Part shown: positions 1 through 5,376 of the stretch, in pieces | How positions within the stretch are numbered: position 1 is the stretch's first letter | How the letters are laid out: every line of letters begins with the position of its first letter | Assembly: GCA_964636655.1 (NCBI GenBank) | Contig: CAZWTK010000047.1 | Span: 1-11,907 of the forward strand | Origin: Fen-549 sp964636655 | GTDB taxonomy: Bacteria > Actinomycetota > Thermoleophilia > Gaiellales > Gaiellaceae | Direction: 5' to 3' | DNA: 11,907 bases | The notes under the pieces: model-generated | The model's database searches: none | The model's input: the letters and a program-made list of their open reading frames with translations, nothing else | Told to the model about the DNA's origin: nothing | Program-made: the position numbers and the translations under genes

Positions 1-105
1 AATTACGGTGAGCCCGAAACGCGCATAGGAGCAGTCGAGTCAAGGCGCCGCAGGCGCAGAGACTCGCACTTTGCCGCACCGCCGGAAATCGTAGATTTCT
101 GGCGG
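1..105 (+). repeat. Dispersed hairpin element, copy A (cut by window edge)
   Basis: This is the right-hand part of a repeat found six more times here. The two-tier hairpin is perfect: outer stem CGAGTC 36-41 with GACTCG 61-66, inner stem GCGCC 45-49 with GGCGC 53-57, triloop GCA. A terminal palindrome follows, CCGCCGGAAATC 79-90 with GATTTCTGGCGG 94-105, which makes 12 pairs including one G-U and a 3-base loop. The first hairpin is degenerate here. Bases 1-55 are repeated exactly at 269-323. The opening AATTACGG also follows the terminal palindrome of copy B, so this copy may stand directly behind another element outside the window. Confidence 0.8.
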
Positions 106-168
106 ACAACGATCGCTCTGCCACCCCTCCGCGCCTGTCCCGCGGAAAGACTACCGCTCGCGCTCTCC

Positions 169-268
169 NNNNNNNNNNNNNNNNNNNNNNNNNNNNNNNN
201 NNNNNNNNNNNNNNNNNNNNNNNNNNNNNNNNNNNNNNNNNNNNNNNNNNNNNNNNNNNNNNNNNNNN
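169..268. other. Assembly gap of 100 N
   Basis: Exactly 100 unknown bases, a size often used as a placeholder for a gap of unknown length. The 55 bases at 1-55 and 269-323 on either side are identical, so the gap was very probably caused by the repeat element. True size and content cannot be read. Confidence 0.98.
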
Positions 269-323
269 AATTACGGTGAGCCCGAAACGCGCATAGGAGC
301 AGTCGAGTCAAGGCGCCGCAGGC
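269..323 (+). repeat. Dispersed hairpin element, copy A' (truncated)
   Basis: Identical to bases 1-55, then diverges inside the inner hairpin, after GGC of the GGCGC arm. It therefore lacks the closing outer stem and the terminal palindrome. It is either a truncated or recombined copy, or an assembly artefact beside the gap. Between it and copy B lie two small hairpins: GGCTC/GAGCC at about 325-342, and GGAAA/TTTCC at 350-363. The 11-base string GGCGTAGTCGG at 377-387 is the reverse complement of one inside copy C (947-957), which hints at rearranged element pieces in 324-437. I see no gene there. Confidence 0.7.
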
Positions 324-437
324 TTGGCTCACCCCTCCGAGCCGATCGAGGAAAGGCTTTTCCGTCTCGCACGCTCGGCGTAGTCGGCGCGGTAAGAAGT
401 CCTGCCGCCGCGACCGGCATGACGGGCGCGGCTCACT

Positions 438-601
438 TACGCCGTCCTCCGGCTCCTCATTACGAACACCGACCACACCCACGGTCAGCCGAGTGCGCTC
501 CTAAGGAGCAGACGAGGCACGCGCGCCAAAGGCTCGGCGACTCGTACGCCTCGGTACGCCGGCGAAAGTCGGGGCCCGCTCCGCGGGCCGACTTTCGCCG
601 G
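438..601 (+). repeat. Dispersed hairpin element, copy B (full length)
   Basis: Full copy. In order it holds an upstream stem GACC/GGTC near 470-486; hairpin GCTCC 497-501, TAA, GGAGC 505-509; a two-tier hairpin with CGAGGC 513-518 facing GACTCG 539-544 (one mismatch) and inner GCGCC 523-527 with loop AAA; then a very strong terminal hairpin at 559-601. The terminal hairpin has arms of 14 and 5 pairs separated by a 2-base bulge, CCGGCGAAAGTCGG being the outer left arm. It ends six bases from the tRNA-Ser 3' end. There it could also stop tRNA transcription, though no T-run follows. Confidence 0.8.
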
Positions 602-606
602 AATTA

Positions 607-697
607 CGGAGAAGGAGGGATTCGAACCCTCGAAGGAGGATTAGACCCCCTTAACGCCTTAGCAGGGCGCCGCCTTCAGCCACTCGGCCACTTCTCC
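607..697 (-). tRNA. tRNA-Ser(GCU)
   Basis: The minus strand folds into a complete class II tRNA. The acceptor stem is GGAGAAG/CTTCTCC with discriminator G at 607. The anticodon loop CTGCTAA has a 5-pair stem (one G-U). A long variable arm typical of tRNA-Ser follows, then a T arm GAGGG-TTCGAAT-CCCTC. Anticodon GCU reads AGC and AGU. CCA is not encoded. The serine identity is supported by the long variable arm, the discriminator G and the anticodon. The cognate synthetase gene serS lies in the same window at 7780-8997. Confidence 0.97.
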
Positions 698-707
698 GAG
701 CGCGCTC

Positions 708-713
708 AGGATA
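708..713 (-). promoter_or_regulatory. Possible -10 box of tRNA-Ser(GCU)
   Basis: On the minus strand TATCCT stands ten bases before the first base of the tRNA, a usual spacing for a tRNA leader. The hexamer 17 bases further upstream, TAGTGA, is a poor -35 match. This is a position-based guess. Confidence 0.35.
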
Positions 714-774
714 GCTGACCAGCCCCGAGATCACTAGTCACGGGAGCCCGAACCGAGCTGTTCCTCAACGGCCG

Positions 775-799
775 CCGCAGCCGACATGCGCGGCTGCGG
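775..799. other. Perfect 9-bp hairpin upstream of copy C
   Basis: CCGCAGCCG at 775-783 pairs fully with CGGCTGCGG at 791-799 around a 7-base loop. It precedes repeat copy C by five bases and may belong to it, but I do not see it in the other copies. No T-run follows on either strand, so a terminator role is unproven. Confidence 0.6.
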
Positions 800-804
800 C
801 CCAC

Positions 805-972
805 AAAACGCCGTCCCCCGGCTTCCGCACTACGAACACTGGCTACGCCTCACGGCTAGCCCGCTGCGCTCTTAAGGAGCAGACGAGTCAGACGCGCCGC
901 AGGCGCGGAGACTCGCACTCAAGGCCGATATCCCGAAAAGTCTGAGCCGACTACGCCGGCGGACTTTTCGGG
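805..972 (+). repeat. Dispersed hairpin element, copy C (full length)
   Basis: The cleanest copy. The upstream stem is GGCTA with TAGCC (about 841-861). Hairpin one is GCTCT 868-872, TAA, GGAGC 876-880. The two-tier hairpin has outer CGAGTC 884-889 with GACTCG 910-915 and inner GCGCC 894-898 with GGCGC 902-906, loop GCA. The terminal palindrome is CCCGAAAAGTC 932-942 with GACTTTTCGGG 962-972, a perfect 11-bp stem around a 19-base loop. The left part, about 805-835, shares CCGTCC and CGAACAC blocks with copies B and E. No gene lies within it. Confidence 0.8.
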
Positions 973-1116
973 GAGAAGAAAATCCCCCGATGGGGTGCTG
1001 TCTCGCGCGGCTCCAGGGGTAAGACTTTAGGAGCCGGCTCCCCCCTCATCCCGGCACAGTGGCGTCGCCCGTCTGCGGCTTATGCGAGGCGGGCTTCGCT
1101 CTTTCCGGGGACGTTT
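973..1116. other. Non-coding stretch with palindromes
   Basis: No gene seen. It holds a perfect 12-base palindrome, GGAGCCGGCTCC, at 1030-1041. It also holds a hairpin, GCCCGTC 1067-1073 with GGCGGGC 1088-1094 (7 pairs, one G-U). The hairpin lies about 23 bases beyond the 3' end of the minus-strand gene at 1117 and could mark the end of its transcript, but there is no T-run. Confidence 0.45.
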
Positions 1117-1845
1117 TCAGCCCGACGCGGCGCGAGCAGCTTGCTTGCGCCGGTAGACGTGCGCGCGGTGGCGGCTGCCAACGATCTCTAGCGTTCCCAT
1201 CGCGCGCAGGCAGTAAGTCATCTGCTGCGCCAGCCGGCGGCTGATCGCCGCCGCTTCGGCGAGCTCCGCGGTGTCGAACGACTCGGCAAGCCGTGACGGC
1301 AGCAGCGCCGCAGCGTCCTCGGGGCAGGTGAGGCGGACGCTGTCTGAAACGGCCGAGAGCGACCGCCCGCTGACGATCCAGCCGCGGCGCCTGAACGCCT
1401 TTCCCGGCTGGTGGACGCGCAGCTCGTTTTCCTCGGTCAAGAGGATCTCGAGCTCGAACTGCGGCCTGCAGAGCAGTGTGGGGATGCTGACCAGGCGAGA
1501 GAAGACGTCCAGGGCCGTGCCGTGCCTGGGAGAGCGACGGGCGGAGAGGATCTCGCCCGCGCCGGAAAGGCGAACGATCCTGCGCTCGCGAGCGACGGGA
1601 GCGACGACTCTAACCGGGTGCTCGCGTGTGAGAGCATCGAGCTTGCGCCTGAGCGGCGCGAAGCCGCCCGTCTGGATCTCGATCAGCAGATCGCCGCGAA
1701 CGATGTCGACGACATAGCCCGATAACCGCTTCTCGACCTCGTCGCCGGGCCGCCGGTACCACTCCTTGAGTTGCGCATGCAACACCCCTTCTCTGAGCGT
1801 CCCGATCTTCGGCGTCGCGCTTGCGCTGGTTGCTCCCACCGTCAT
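1117..1845 (-). CDS. Uncharacterised protein, nuclease-like EIQ block plus winged-helix-like C-terminus
   Basis: 242 residues, ATG start; no signal peptide or membrane segment, so cytoplasmic. I do not know a characterised homologue. Residues 14-70 form a conserved-looking block: an IGTLRE..LH..LKEWY motif, then GYVVDIV with D47 and LIEIQTG with E56 and Q58. A D, then E-x-Q/K on adjacent strands is the arrangement of PD-(D/E)XK nuclease cores, so a nuclease-type fold is possible; this is inference from a short motif. Residues about 190-235 (TAELAEAAAISRRLAQQM, then GTLEIVG and a basic YRRK tail) look like a winged helix-turn-helix. The middle, about 75-180, is unassigned. A weak GAAGG lies 10 bases before the start. 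The gene stands alone between repeat copies C and D. Function unknown; DNA or RNA binding is the best guess. Confidence 0.85.
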   Translation of the reverse strand: MTVGATSASATPKIGTLREGVLHAQLKEWYRRPGDEVEKRLSGYVVDIVRGDLLIEIQTGGFAPLRRKLDALTREHPVRVVAPVARERRIVRLSGAGEILSARRSPRHGTALDVFSRLVSIPTLLCRPQFELEILLTEENELRVHQPGKAFRRRGWIVSGRSLSAVSDSVRLTCPEDAAALLPSRLAESFDTAELAEAAAISRRLAQQMTYCLRAMGTLEIVGSRHRAHVYRRKQAARAASG

Positions 1846-1920
1846 CGAGCTAGAGCCTTCGCCTCAGCACGCTCGTGCCCTCCCGTACAGGTGCGGCTCA
1901 ATTAACGCTCGCCCCAACCC

Positions 1921-2051
1921 AAAACACCACGAACATCGTTCACGACCACGGCCGGCCCGCCTCGCTCCTGGGAGCAGACGAGGCACTCGCGCCAAAGGCG
2001 CGGTGACTCGTGCGCCGAAGTCCGCCGGCAGACTTCGTAGATTTCCGCCGG
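1921..2051 (+). repeat. Dispersed hairpin element, copy D
   Basis: Fills most of the gap between the 242-residue gene and groES. Hairpin one is GCTCC 1964-1968, TG, GGAGC 1971-1975. The two-tier hairpin has CGAGGC 1979-1984 facing GACTCG 2005-2010 (one mismatch) and inner GCGCC 1989-1993, loop AAA, GGCGC 1997-2001. Terminal hairpin CGAAGTC 2016-2022 with GACTTCG 2031-2037 is followed by TAGATTTCCGCCGG, which matches the right arm of the copy A palindrome. The element ends two bases from the groES stop codon, so it may also serve as the groES transcript end. Confidence 0.75.
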
Positions 2052-2053
2052 TC

Positions 2054-2347
2054 CTAGTCGTTGATACGCGCGATCAGATCGCGCCGGCGGATGACTCGTA
2101 CGGCCGAACCGGCCAGGCGCGCCTCGTAACCCGCGTCCTTGGGGAAGAGAACCTTGTCGCCGGGCTCGATGCCGTCGGCGTCGGCGCCCACGGCGGTGAC
2201 AACCCCCGATTTACAGGTGTTCTCGGAGCTGGCCGGGATAATCAGGCCGGCGCGCGTCTCGGTTTCCTCGTCGGAGGGCTGAATCACGATGTAGTCGTCC
2301 AGCGGCTCGAGCGAGAGGTTGAGGTCTGAAGAATGCTCGTCGATCAT
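2054..2347 (-). CDS. groES: GroES-family co-chaperonin (Hsp10)
   Basis: 97 residues, the normal GroES length. GroES forms a heptameric lid on GroEL and helps to fold proteins in the cytoplasm. Family marks visible: LEPLDDYIVIQP (13-24, usual form LKPLGDRVVVKP), the mobile-loop region RAGLIIPASSENTCKSG (32-48) that contacts GroEL, VVTAVG (49-54), GDKVLFPKDAG (63-73) and the closing VIRRRDLIARI. The N-terminal MIDEHSSD and the mobile loop are divergent from the classical sequence. No groEL is adjacent in this window, so a partner must lie elsewhere; a specialised second copy is possible. No ribosome binding site precedes the ATG. A TATGCT hexamer nine bases upstream points to a leaderless or nearly leaderless transcript. 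Divergent from fabF. Confidence 0.9.
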   Translation of the reverse strand: MIDEHSSDLNLSLEPLDDYIVIQPSDEETETRAGLIIPASSENTCKSGVVTAVGADADGIEPGDKVLFPKDAGYEARLAGSAVRVIRRRDLIARIND

Positions 2348-2356
2348 CCTGTACTC

Positions 2357-2362
2357 AGCATA
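2357..2362 (-). promoter_or_regulatory. Candidate -10 of groES
   Basis: TATGCT on the minus strand ends nine bases before the ATG at 2347. With the usual 6-7 base distance to the start of transcription, the message would begin about at the start codon. There is no clear -35. Confidence 0.4.
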
Positions 2363-2442
2363 CGCTCTGCTCGAAAGAGAGAGACGGTCTCGAGTGCGGC
2401 GTAGCGGTCTCGCTCGCCCTCCGTTCGGCCGGGTGTCTCGAC

Positions 2443-2448
2443 TAGAGT
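2443..2448 (+). promoter_or_regulatory. Candidate -10 of fabF
   Basis: TAGAGT ends six bases before the fabF ATG at 2455 and no Shine-Dalgarno sequence is present, so transcription probably starts on or beside the A of ATG (leaderless message). No convincing -35. Confidence 0.45.
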
Positions 2449-2454
2449 TTCGCT

Positions 2455-3687
2455 ATGCGCCGCGTCGTGGTCACCGGGATGGGTGCGGTCAGCCCGCTCG
2501 GGAATGATCTCGCCACGACCTGGGACGGGCTCGTCGCCGGGAAAAGCGGAATCGACTTCATCCGGGGCTTTGATGCCGGCGACTACCCGGTAAAGGTCGG
2601 CGCCGAGGTCAAGGACTTCGACCCGACCGGGCTCGCTTCACCGAAGGAGCTGCGCAAGCTGGCGCGCTACACGCAGTTCTCGCTGGCCGCCGCCAAGGAA
2701 GCGGTCGATAGTGCCGGTCTGCTCGGTGCCTACGCGCCCGAGCGAATCGGAATCGTTCTCGGCTCGGCTATCGGCGACATCGGCGGGATCGAAGCTCAGC
2801 AGCAGACGCTCCTGGAGCGCGGTCACAGCCGCGTAGCGCCATGGTTCATACCCAGCGTCCTCACCGACGCGGCCAGCGGCCAGCTGGCGATCGCCTTCGG
2901 CTTCAGCGGCATCAACTTTGCGGGCGTTGCCGCCTGTGCGACCGGTTCCTACACGATCGGCGAGGGCGCCGAGATCGTCCGCCGCGGTGCGGCCGACGCC
3001 ATCCTCGCCGGCGGCGCCGAAGCCGCCCTGACTCCGCTCATCCTGGCGGGCTTCTGCAACATGCGCGGGCTCGCCGCCGAGGAGGAGTACCCACCGCGTG
3101 CCTCGCGTCCCTTCGATGCGACCCGCGATGGCTTCGTCATCGGCGAGGGGGCCGGGATCCTGGTGCTCGAGGAGCTGGAGGCGGCTCGGGCTCGCGGCGC
3201 CAAGATCCACGCCGAGGTCGTCTCCTACGGCGCCTCGAACGACGCCTACCACATCGCTCAGCCCGACCCCGACGCGAGCGGGGTGGCGCGCATGATGACC
3301 GAGGCCCTTGCGATCGGAGGCGTCGAGCCCGAGCAGGTCGGCTACATCAACGCTCACGGCACCTCGACTCCGCTCGGCGACGCCGCCGAGACGAAGGCGA
3401 TCAAGGCCGCCTTCGGCGACCATGCCTACAAGCTCGCGGTCTCTTCGACCAAGTCGATGCTCGGTCACTGCCTCGGCGCCGCGGGCGCGCTCGAGGCGAT
3501 CGCCTGCGTGCTTGCGATCGAGCACGGAATCATCCCGCCGACGATCAACTACGAGCACCCCGACCCCGAGTGTGACCTCGACTACGTCCCCAATGATGCG
3601 CGCAAGGCCGAGCTCTCCTACGCGCTCTCGAACGGGATGGGGCTGGGCGGCCACAACGGCTGCGTTCTGCTCGGCCGCGTCGAATAG
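2455..3687 (+). CDS. fabF: 3-oxoacyl-[acyl-carrier-protein] synthase II (KAS II)
   Basis: 410 residues, the usual length for FabF. It condenses malonyl-ACP with a growing acyl-ACP in type II fatty acid synthesis, in the cytoplasm, normally as a dimer. The thiolase-fold active site is complete: Cys161 in VAACATGSY, His301 in NAHGTSTPLGD, Lys333 in STKSMLGH and His338 in the same motif. The N-terminus RRVVVTGMGAVSPLGND and the C-terminal NGMGLGGHNGCVLLGR are typical of KAS II. The two active-site histidines mark a condensing enzyme of the FabB/FabF type rather than FabH. The start is fixed by homology and by a -10 box just upstream. No acpP, fabD or fabG is adjacent, so the gene appears to be transcribed alone; a KAS from a secondary pathway is possible but nothing nearby supports it. 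Confidence 0.97.
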   Translation: MRRVVVTGMGAVSPLGNDLATTWDGLVAGKSGIDFIRGFDAGDYPVKVGAEVKDFDPTGLASPKELRKLARYTQFSLAAAKEAVDSAGLLGAYAPERIGIVLGSAIGDIGGIEAQQQTLLERGHSRVAPWFIPSVLTDAASGQLAIAFGFSGINFAGVAACATGSYTIGEGAEIVRRGAADAILAGGAEAALTPLILAGFCNMRGLAAEEEYPPRASRPFDATRDGFVIGEGAGILVLEELEAARARGAKIHAEVVSYGASNDAYHIAQPDPDASGVARMMTEALAIGGVEPEQVGYINAHGTSTPLGDAAETKAIKAAFGDHAYKLAVSSTKSMLGHCLGAAGALEAIACVLAIEHGIIPPTINYEHPDPECDLDYVPNDARKAELSYALSNGMGLGGHNGCVLLGRVE

Positions 3688-3711
3688 CTCCGGCTCGAGC
3701 GCGTTCGCGGG

Positions 3712-3760
3712 GCCCGGGGTACGGGCGCCTCATTGCCCACCCACCACCCCCCACCCACCC
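3712..3760 (+). terminator. Hairpin and C-rich tract after fabF, possible Rho-dependent end
   Basis: A 5-bp hairpin, GCCCG 3712-3716 with CGGGC 3722-3726, is followed by a C-rich, almost G-free run at 3736-3760 (CCC, CCC, CC, CCCCCC, CCC, CCC separated by A). A C-rich, G-poor RNA is the kind of site Rho loads on, so Rho-dependent termination of fabF is plausible. No T-run for intrinsic termination. The other strand of the same tract is a G-quadruplex motif. Confidence 0.4.
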
Positions 3761-3918
3761 ACGGGGCGGGGAACGGTATCGAGGAAAAACGCGCGGGAAT
3801 GTGCCATTGTCGAGAAGAAATCGCTCACTGCGGCGCCGTTTCCTGGCTTGCTCAGCGTCTCGCCGGCCTGATGGAGATAGACCTGGCCCACCGCCCGGCT
3901 GTTGTGGGACAATGAAGC
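3761..3918 (+). other. Leader region before the ZTP aptamer, no gene seen
   Basis: No open frame here looks coding. A long-range stem may close 3783-3843: GGAAA 3783-3787 faces TTTCC 3839-3843, with two more pairs after a two-base bulge. GACAAT at 3908-3913 would be a usable -10 for a transcript starting at the edge of the aptamer, but no -35 is clear. Whether this region is transcribed with the riboswitch cannot be told from the sequence. Confidence 0.3.
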
Positions 3919-3998
3919 TCCGCCGCAACTGGCGCTACGAGGTGGAAGCGACCACCGGGGAGCGGCGGGCAGATACGCCGAGCGCCTGGGCGAAGAAC
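3919..3998 (+). promoter_or_regulatory. ZTP/ZMP riboswitch (pfl motif)
   Basis: The conserved core of the pfl motif is present in order: an ACTGGCG block (3928-3934), stem GGTGG 3941-3945 with CCACC 3952-3956, the GGGGAGCG block, closing stem CCGCCG about 3920-3925 with CGGCGG 3963-3968, and the downstream GCGCCTGGGCG (3982-3992), whose CCTGGGC loop makes the pseudoknot in this class. It lies 26 bases before a gene of the very step whose substrate is ZMP (AICAR), the classical target. In this class binding of ZTP or ZMP raises expression. Here the likely control is translational: the perfect palindrome CCTCTAGAGG (4005-4014) covers the first half of the Shine-Dalgarno GAGGAGGG. Recognised by eye. 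Confidence 0.9.
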
Positions 3999-4010
3999 CG
4001 ACAACCTCTA

Positions 4011-4018
4011 GAGGAGGG
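4011..4018 (+). promoter_or_regulatory. Ribosome binding site of the AICAR transformylase gene
   Basis: GAGGAGGG ends five bases before the ATG at 4024: a strong site in a window where most genes show none. It overlaps the palindrome CCTCTAGAGG (4005-4014), so CCTC 4005-4008 can pair with GAGG 4011-4014 or act in trans with a second message. It is the probable output element of the riboswitch. Confidence 0.7.
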
Positions 4019-4023
4019 CTTCG

Positions 4024-5205
4024 ATGACCACCCAGGCGCGACTCGAGCTTCGCTACGGGATCAACCCACACCAGGCGCCCGCTCAGGTGCTGGCAGCCGG
4101 CGAACGCCTTCCCTTTCGCGTGCTGAACGGCGCGCCGAGCGCGATCAACATCCTCGACGCGCTGCTGGCCTGGAACCTGGTACGTGAGCTGAAAGAGGCA
4201 CTCGGGCTCGCGGCGGCGGCCTCCTACAAGCACCTGAGCCCGGCCGGCGCAGGCCTCGGCGTGCCTCTGCCGGAAGATCTCCGGCAGTCGTACTTCGTCG
4301 GCGAGACCGAGCTGAGCCCGGTCGCGACCGCCTATGCGCGCGCCCGCGGCGCCGATCGGCTCTGCTCCTTCGGCGACTGCACGGCGCTGAGCGACGTCGT
4401 CGATGAGGCGGCTGCCGCGCTACTCGCCCAGGAGGTCTCCGACGCCGTGATCGCGCCCGGCTTCGAGCCCGCCGCGCTGGAGATCCTGAAGCAGAAAAAA
4501 CGCGGTAAGTACCTCGTACTCGAGGCCGACCCCGACGTCGAGTTGCCGAAGATCGAGCGCCGCGATCTGCTCGGCGCCACGCTCGAGCAGCCGCGCAACG
4601 ACGCGCGCCTCACGCTCGAAGACCTGCGCACGGGAATCGTGACCGAGAATCGCGAGCTACCCGAGGAGGCGGCGCGCGATCTCCTCTTGGCCACGATCGC
4701 GCTCAAGTACACGCAGTCCAACTCGATCACGATCGCCGCGGGCGGACAGCTGGTTGGCGTGGGCTGCGGTCAGCAGTCACGCATCCACTGCGTCCAGCTG
4801 GCGGCGAACAAGGCTCAGCTCTGGCACCTGCGCCGCAGCCCGCTCGTACAGGCGCTGCCGCTGCGTGAGGGGATCACCCGCCCCGAGCGGGACAACGCCA
4901 TCGATCTGTATCTGCGCGACGAGATGACGCCGAAGGAACGCGAGGCCTGGCTCACCTCCTTCTCGCAGGAGCCGCGCCCGCTCAGCGCGGAGGAGCGTGC
5001 CGACTGGCTGGCTCGGCTTCGCGGCATGTCGCTGAGCTCGGATGCCTTCATCCCCTTCCGCGACTCGATCGACCGCGCCGCGGCGGTCGGAGTCGGCTAC
5101 GTGGCCGAGACAGGCGGCTCGATCCGCGACGCCGAGGTGATCGAGGCGGCCAACGAATACGGCCTACTCATGACCTGCACCGGCGTGCGGCTCTTCACGC
5201 ACTAA
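4024..5205 (+). CDS. purH: Stand-alone AICAR transformylase (PurH formyltransferase domain)
   Basis: 393 residues. It transfers a formyl group from 10-formyl-tetrahydrofolate to AICAR (ZMP), giving FAICAR, the ninth step of de novo purine synthesis. The whole protein corresponds to the AICAR formyltransferase domain of PurH; the IMP cyclohydrolase (MGS-like) domain of about 200 residues that normally precedes it is missing. Marks: YGINPHQ (11-17), the catalytic Lys69-His70 pair in SYKHLSPAG, SFGDCTALSDVVDEAAA (about 115-131), LKYTQSNSI with Lys228 and Asn233, GVGCGQQSRI, SDAFIPFRDSID and GGSIRDAEV, and the terminal TGVRLF.H. The ATG and strong ribosome site rule out a longer N-terminus, and the riboswitch fills the upstream DNA. 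IMP cyclohydrolase must come from another gene. Free-standing forms are known in several phyla, so this is likely native and not a truncation. Confidence 0.95.
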   Translation: MTTQARLELRYGINPHQAPAQVLAAGERLPFRVLNGAPSAINILDALLAWNLVRELKEALGLAAAASYKHLSPAGAGLGVPLPEDLRQSYFVGETELSPVATAYARARGADRLCSFGDCTALSDVVDEAAAALLAQEVSDAVIAPGFEPAALEILKQKKRGKYLVLEADPDVELPKIERRDLLGATLEQPRNDARLTLEDLRTGIVTENRELPEEAARDLLLATIALKYTQSNSITIAAGGQLVGVGCGQQSRIHCVQLAANKAQLWHLRRSPLVQALPLREGITRPERDNAIDLYLRDEMTPKEREAWLTSFSQEPRPLSAEERADWLARLRGMSLSSDAFIPFRDSIDRAAAVGVGYVAETGGSIRDAEVIEAANEYGLLMTCTGVRLFTH

Positions 5206-5270
5206 GAACTCGAATCAAAAAGAAGCACTCCGACGCGTGGCCGCCTCGGCGGCGCGCTTCGTCGTTCTCG

Positions 5271-5301
5271 GCCTCGCCCGTAGCGCCGCTACGAACGAGG
5301 C
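5271..5301. terminator. Hairpin between convergent genes
   Basis: Two stacked stems: GCCTCG 5271-5276 with CGAGGC 5296-5301, and CGTAG 5279-5283 with CTACG 5289-5293, separated by a CC/AA internal loop. It lies in the 171-base gap between the convergent purH and HAD genes, where a two-way transcription end is expected. There is no T-run on either strand, so an intrinsic terminator is uncertain. A weaker GCCGC/GCGGC hairpin lies near 5240-5253. Confidence 0.4.
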
Positions 5302-5376
5302 GCGGCGTCCTAGCATCGCATCCACCGATCGCACCCAGTCGACGGGTGTTCGTTTTGCTCCGAGCTCTAAGGCCGA

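Noticed and set aside
559..601. Classical intrinsic terminator for tRNA-Ser(GCU)
   Set aside because: The hairpin is very strong and well placed, but no T-run follows on the tRNA strand and the structure is part of the dispersed element; I kept it as part of the repeat.
419..718. 99-residue frame across repeat copy B and tRNA-Ser
   Set aside because: It reads through a structured repeat and a complete tRNA gene, so it cannot be a real protein gene.
1..972. CRISPR array
   Set aside because: Repeat copies recur, but they are 100-165 bases long, irregularly spaced, in both orientations across the window, and there are no short unique spacers or cas genes.
2638..3654. 338-residue open frame antisense to fabF
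   Set aside because: It lies opposite the well-supported fabF gene; GC-rich codon bias opens long frames on the opposite strand. The product has low-complexity composition and no motifs, and there is no start signal.
5206..5376. Another copy of the dispersed element between purH and the HAD gene
   Set aside because: Short resemblances such as TACGAAC occur, but the AGGAGCAG core and the two-tier hairpin are absent; the hairpin there is of a different design.
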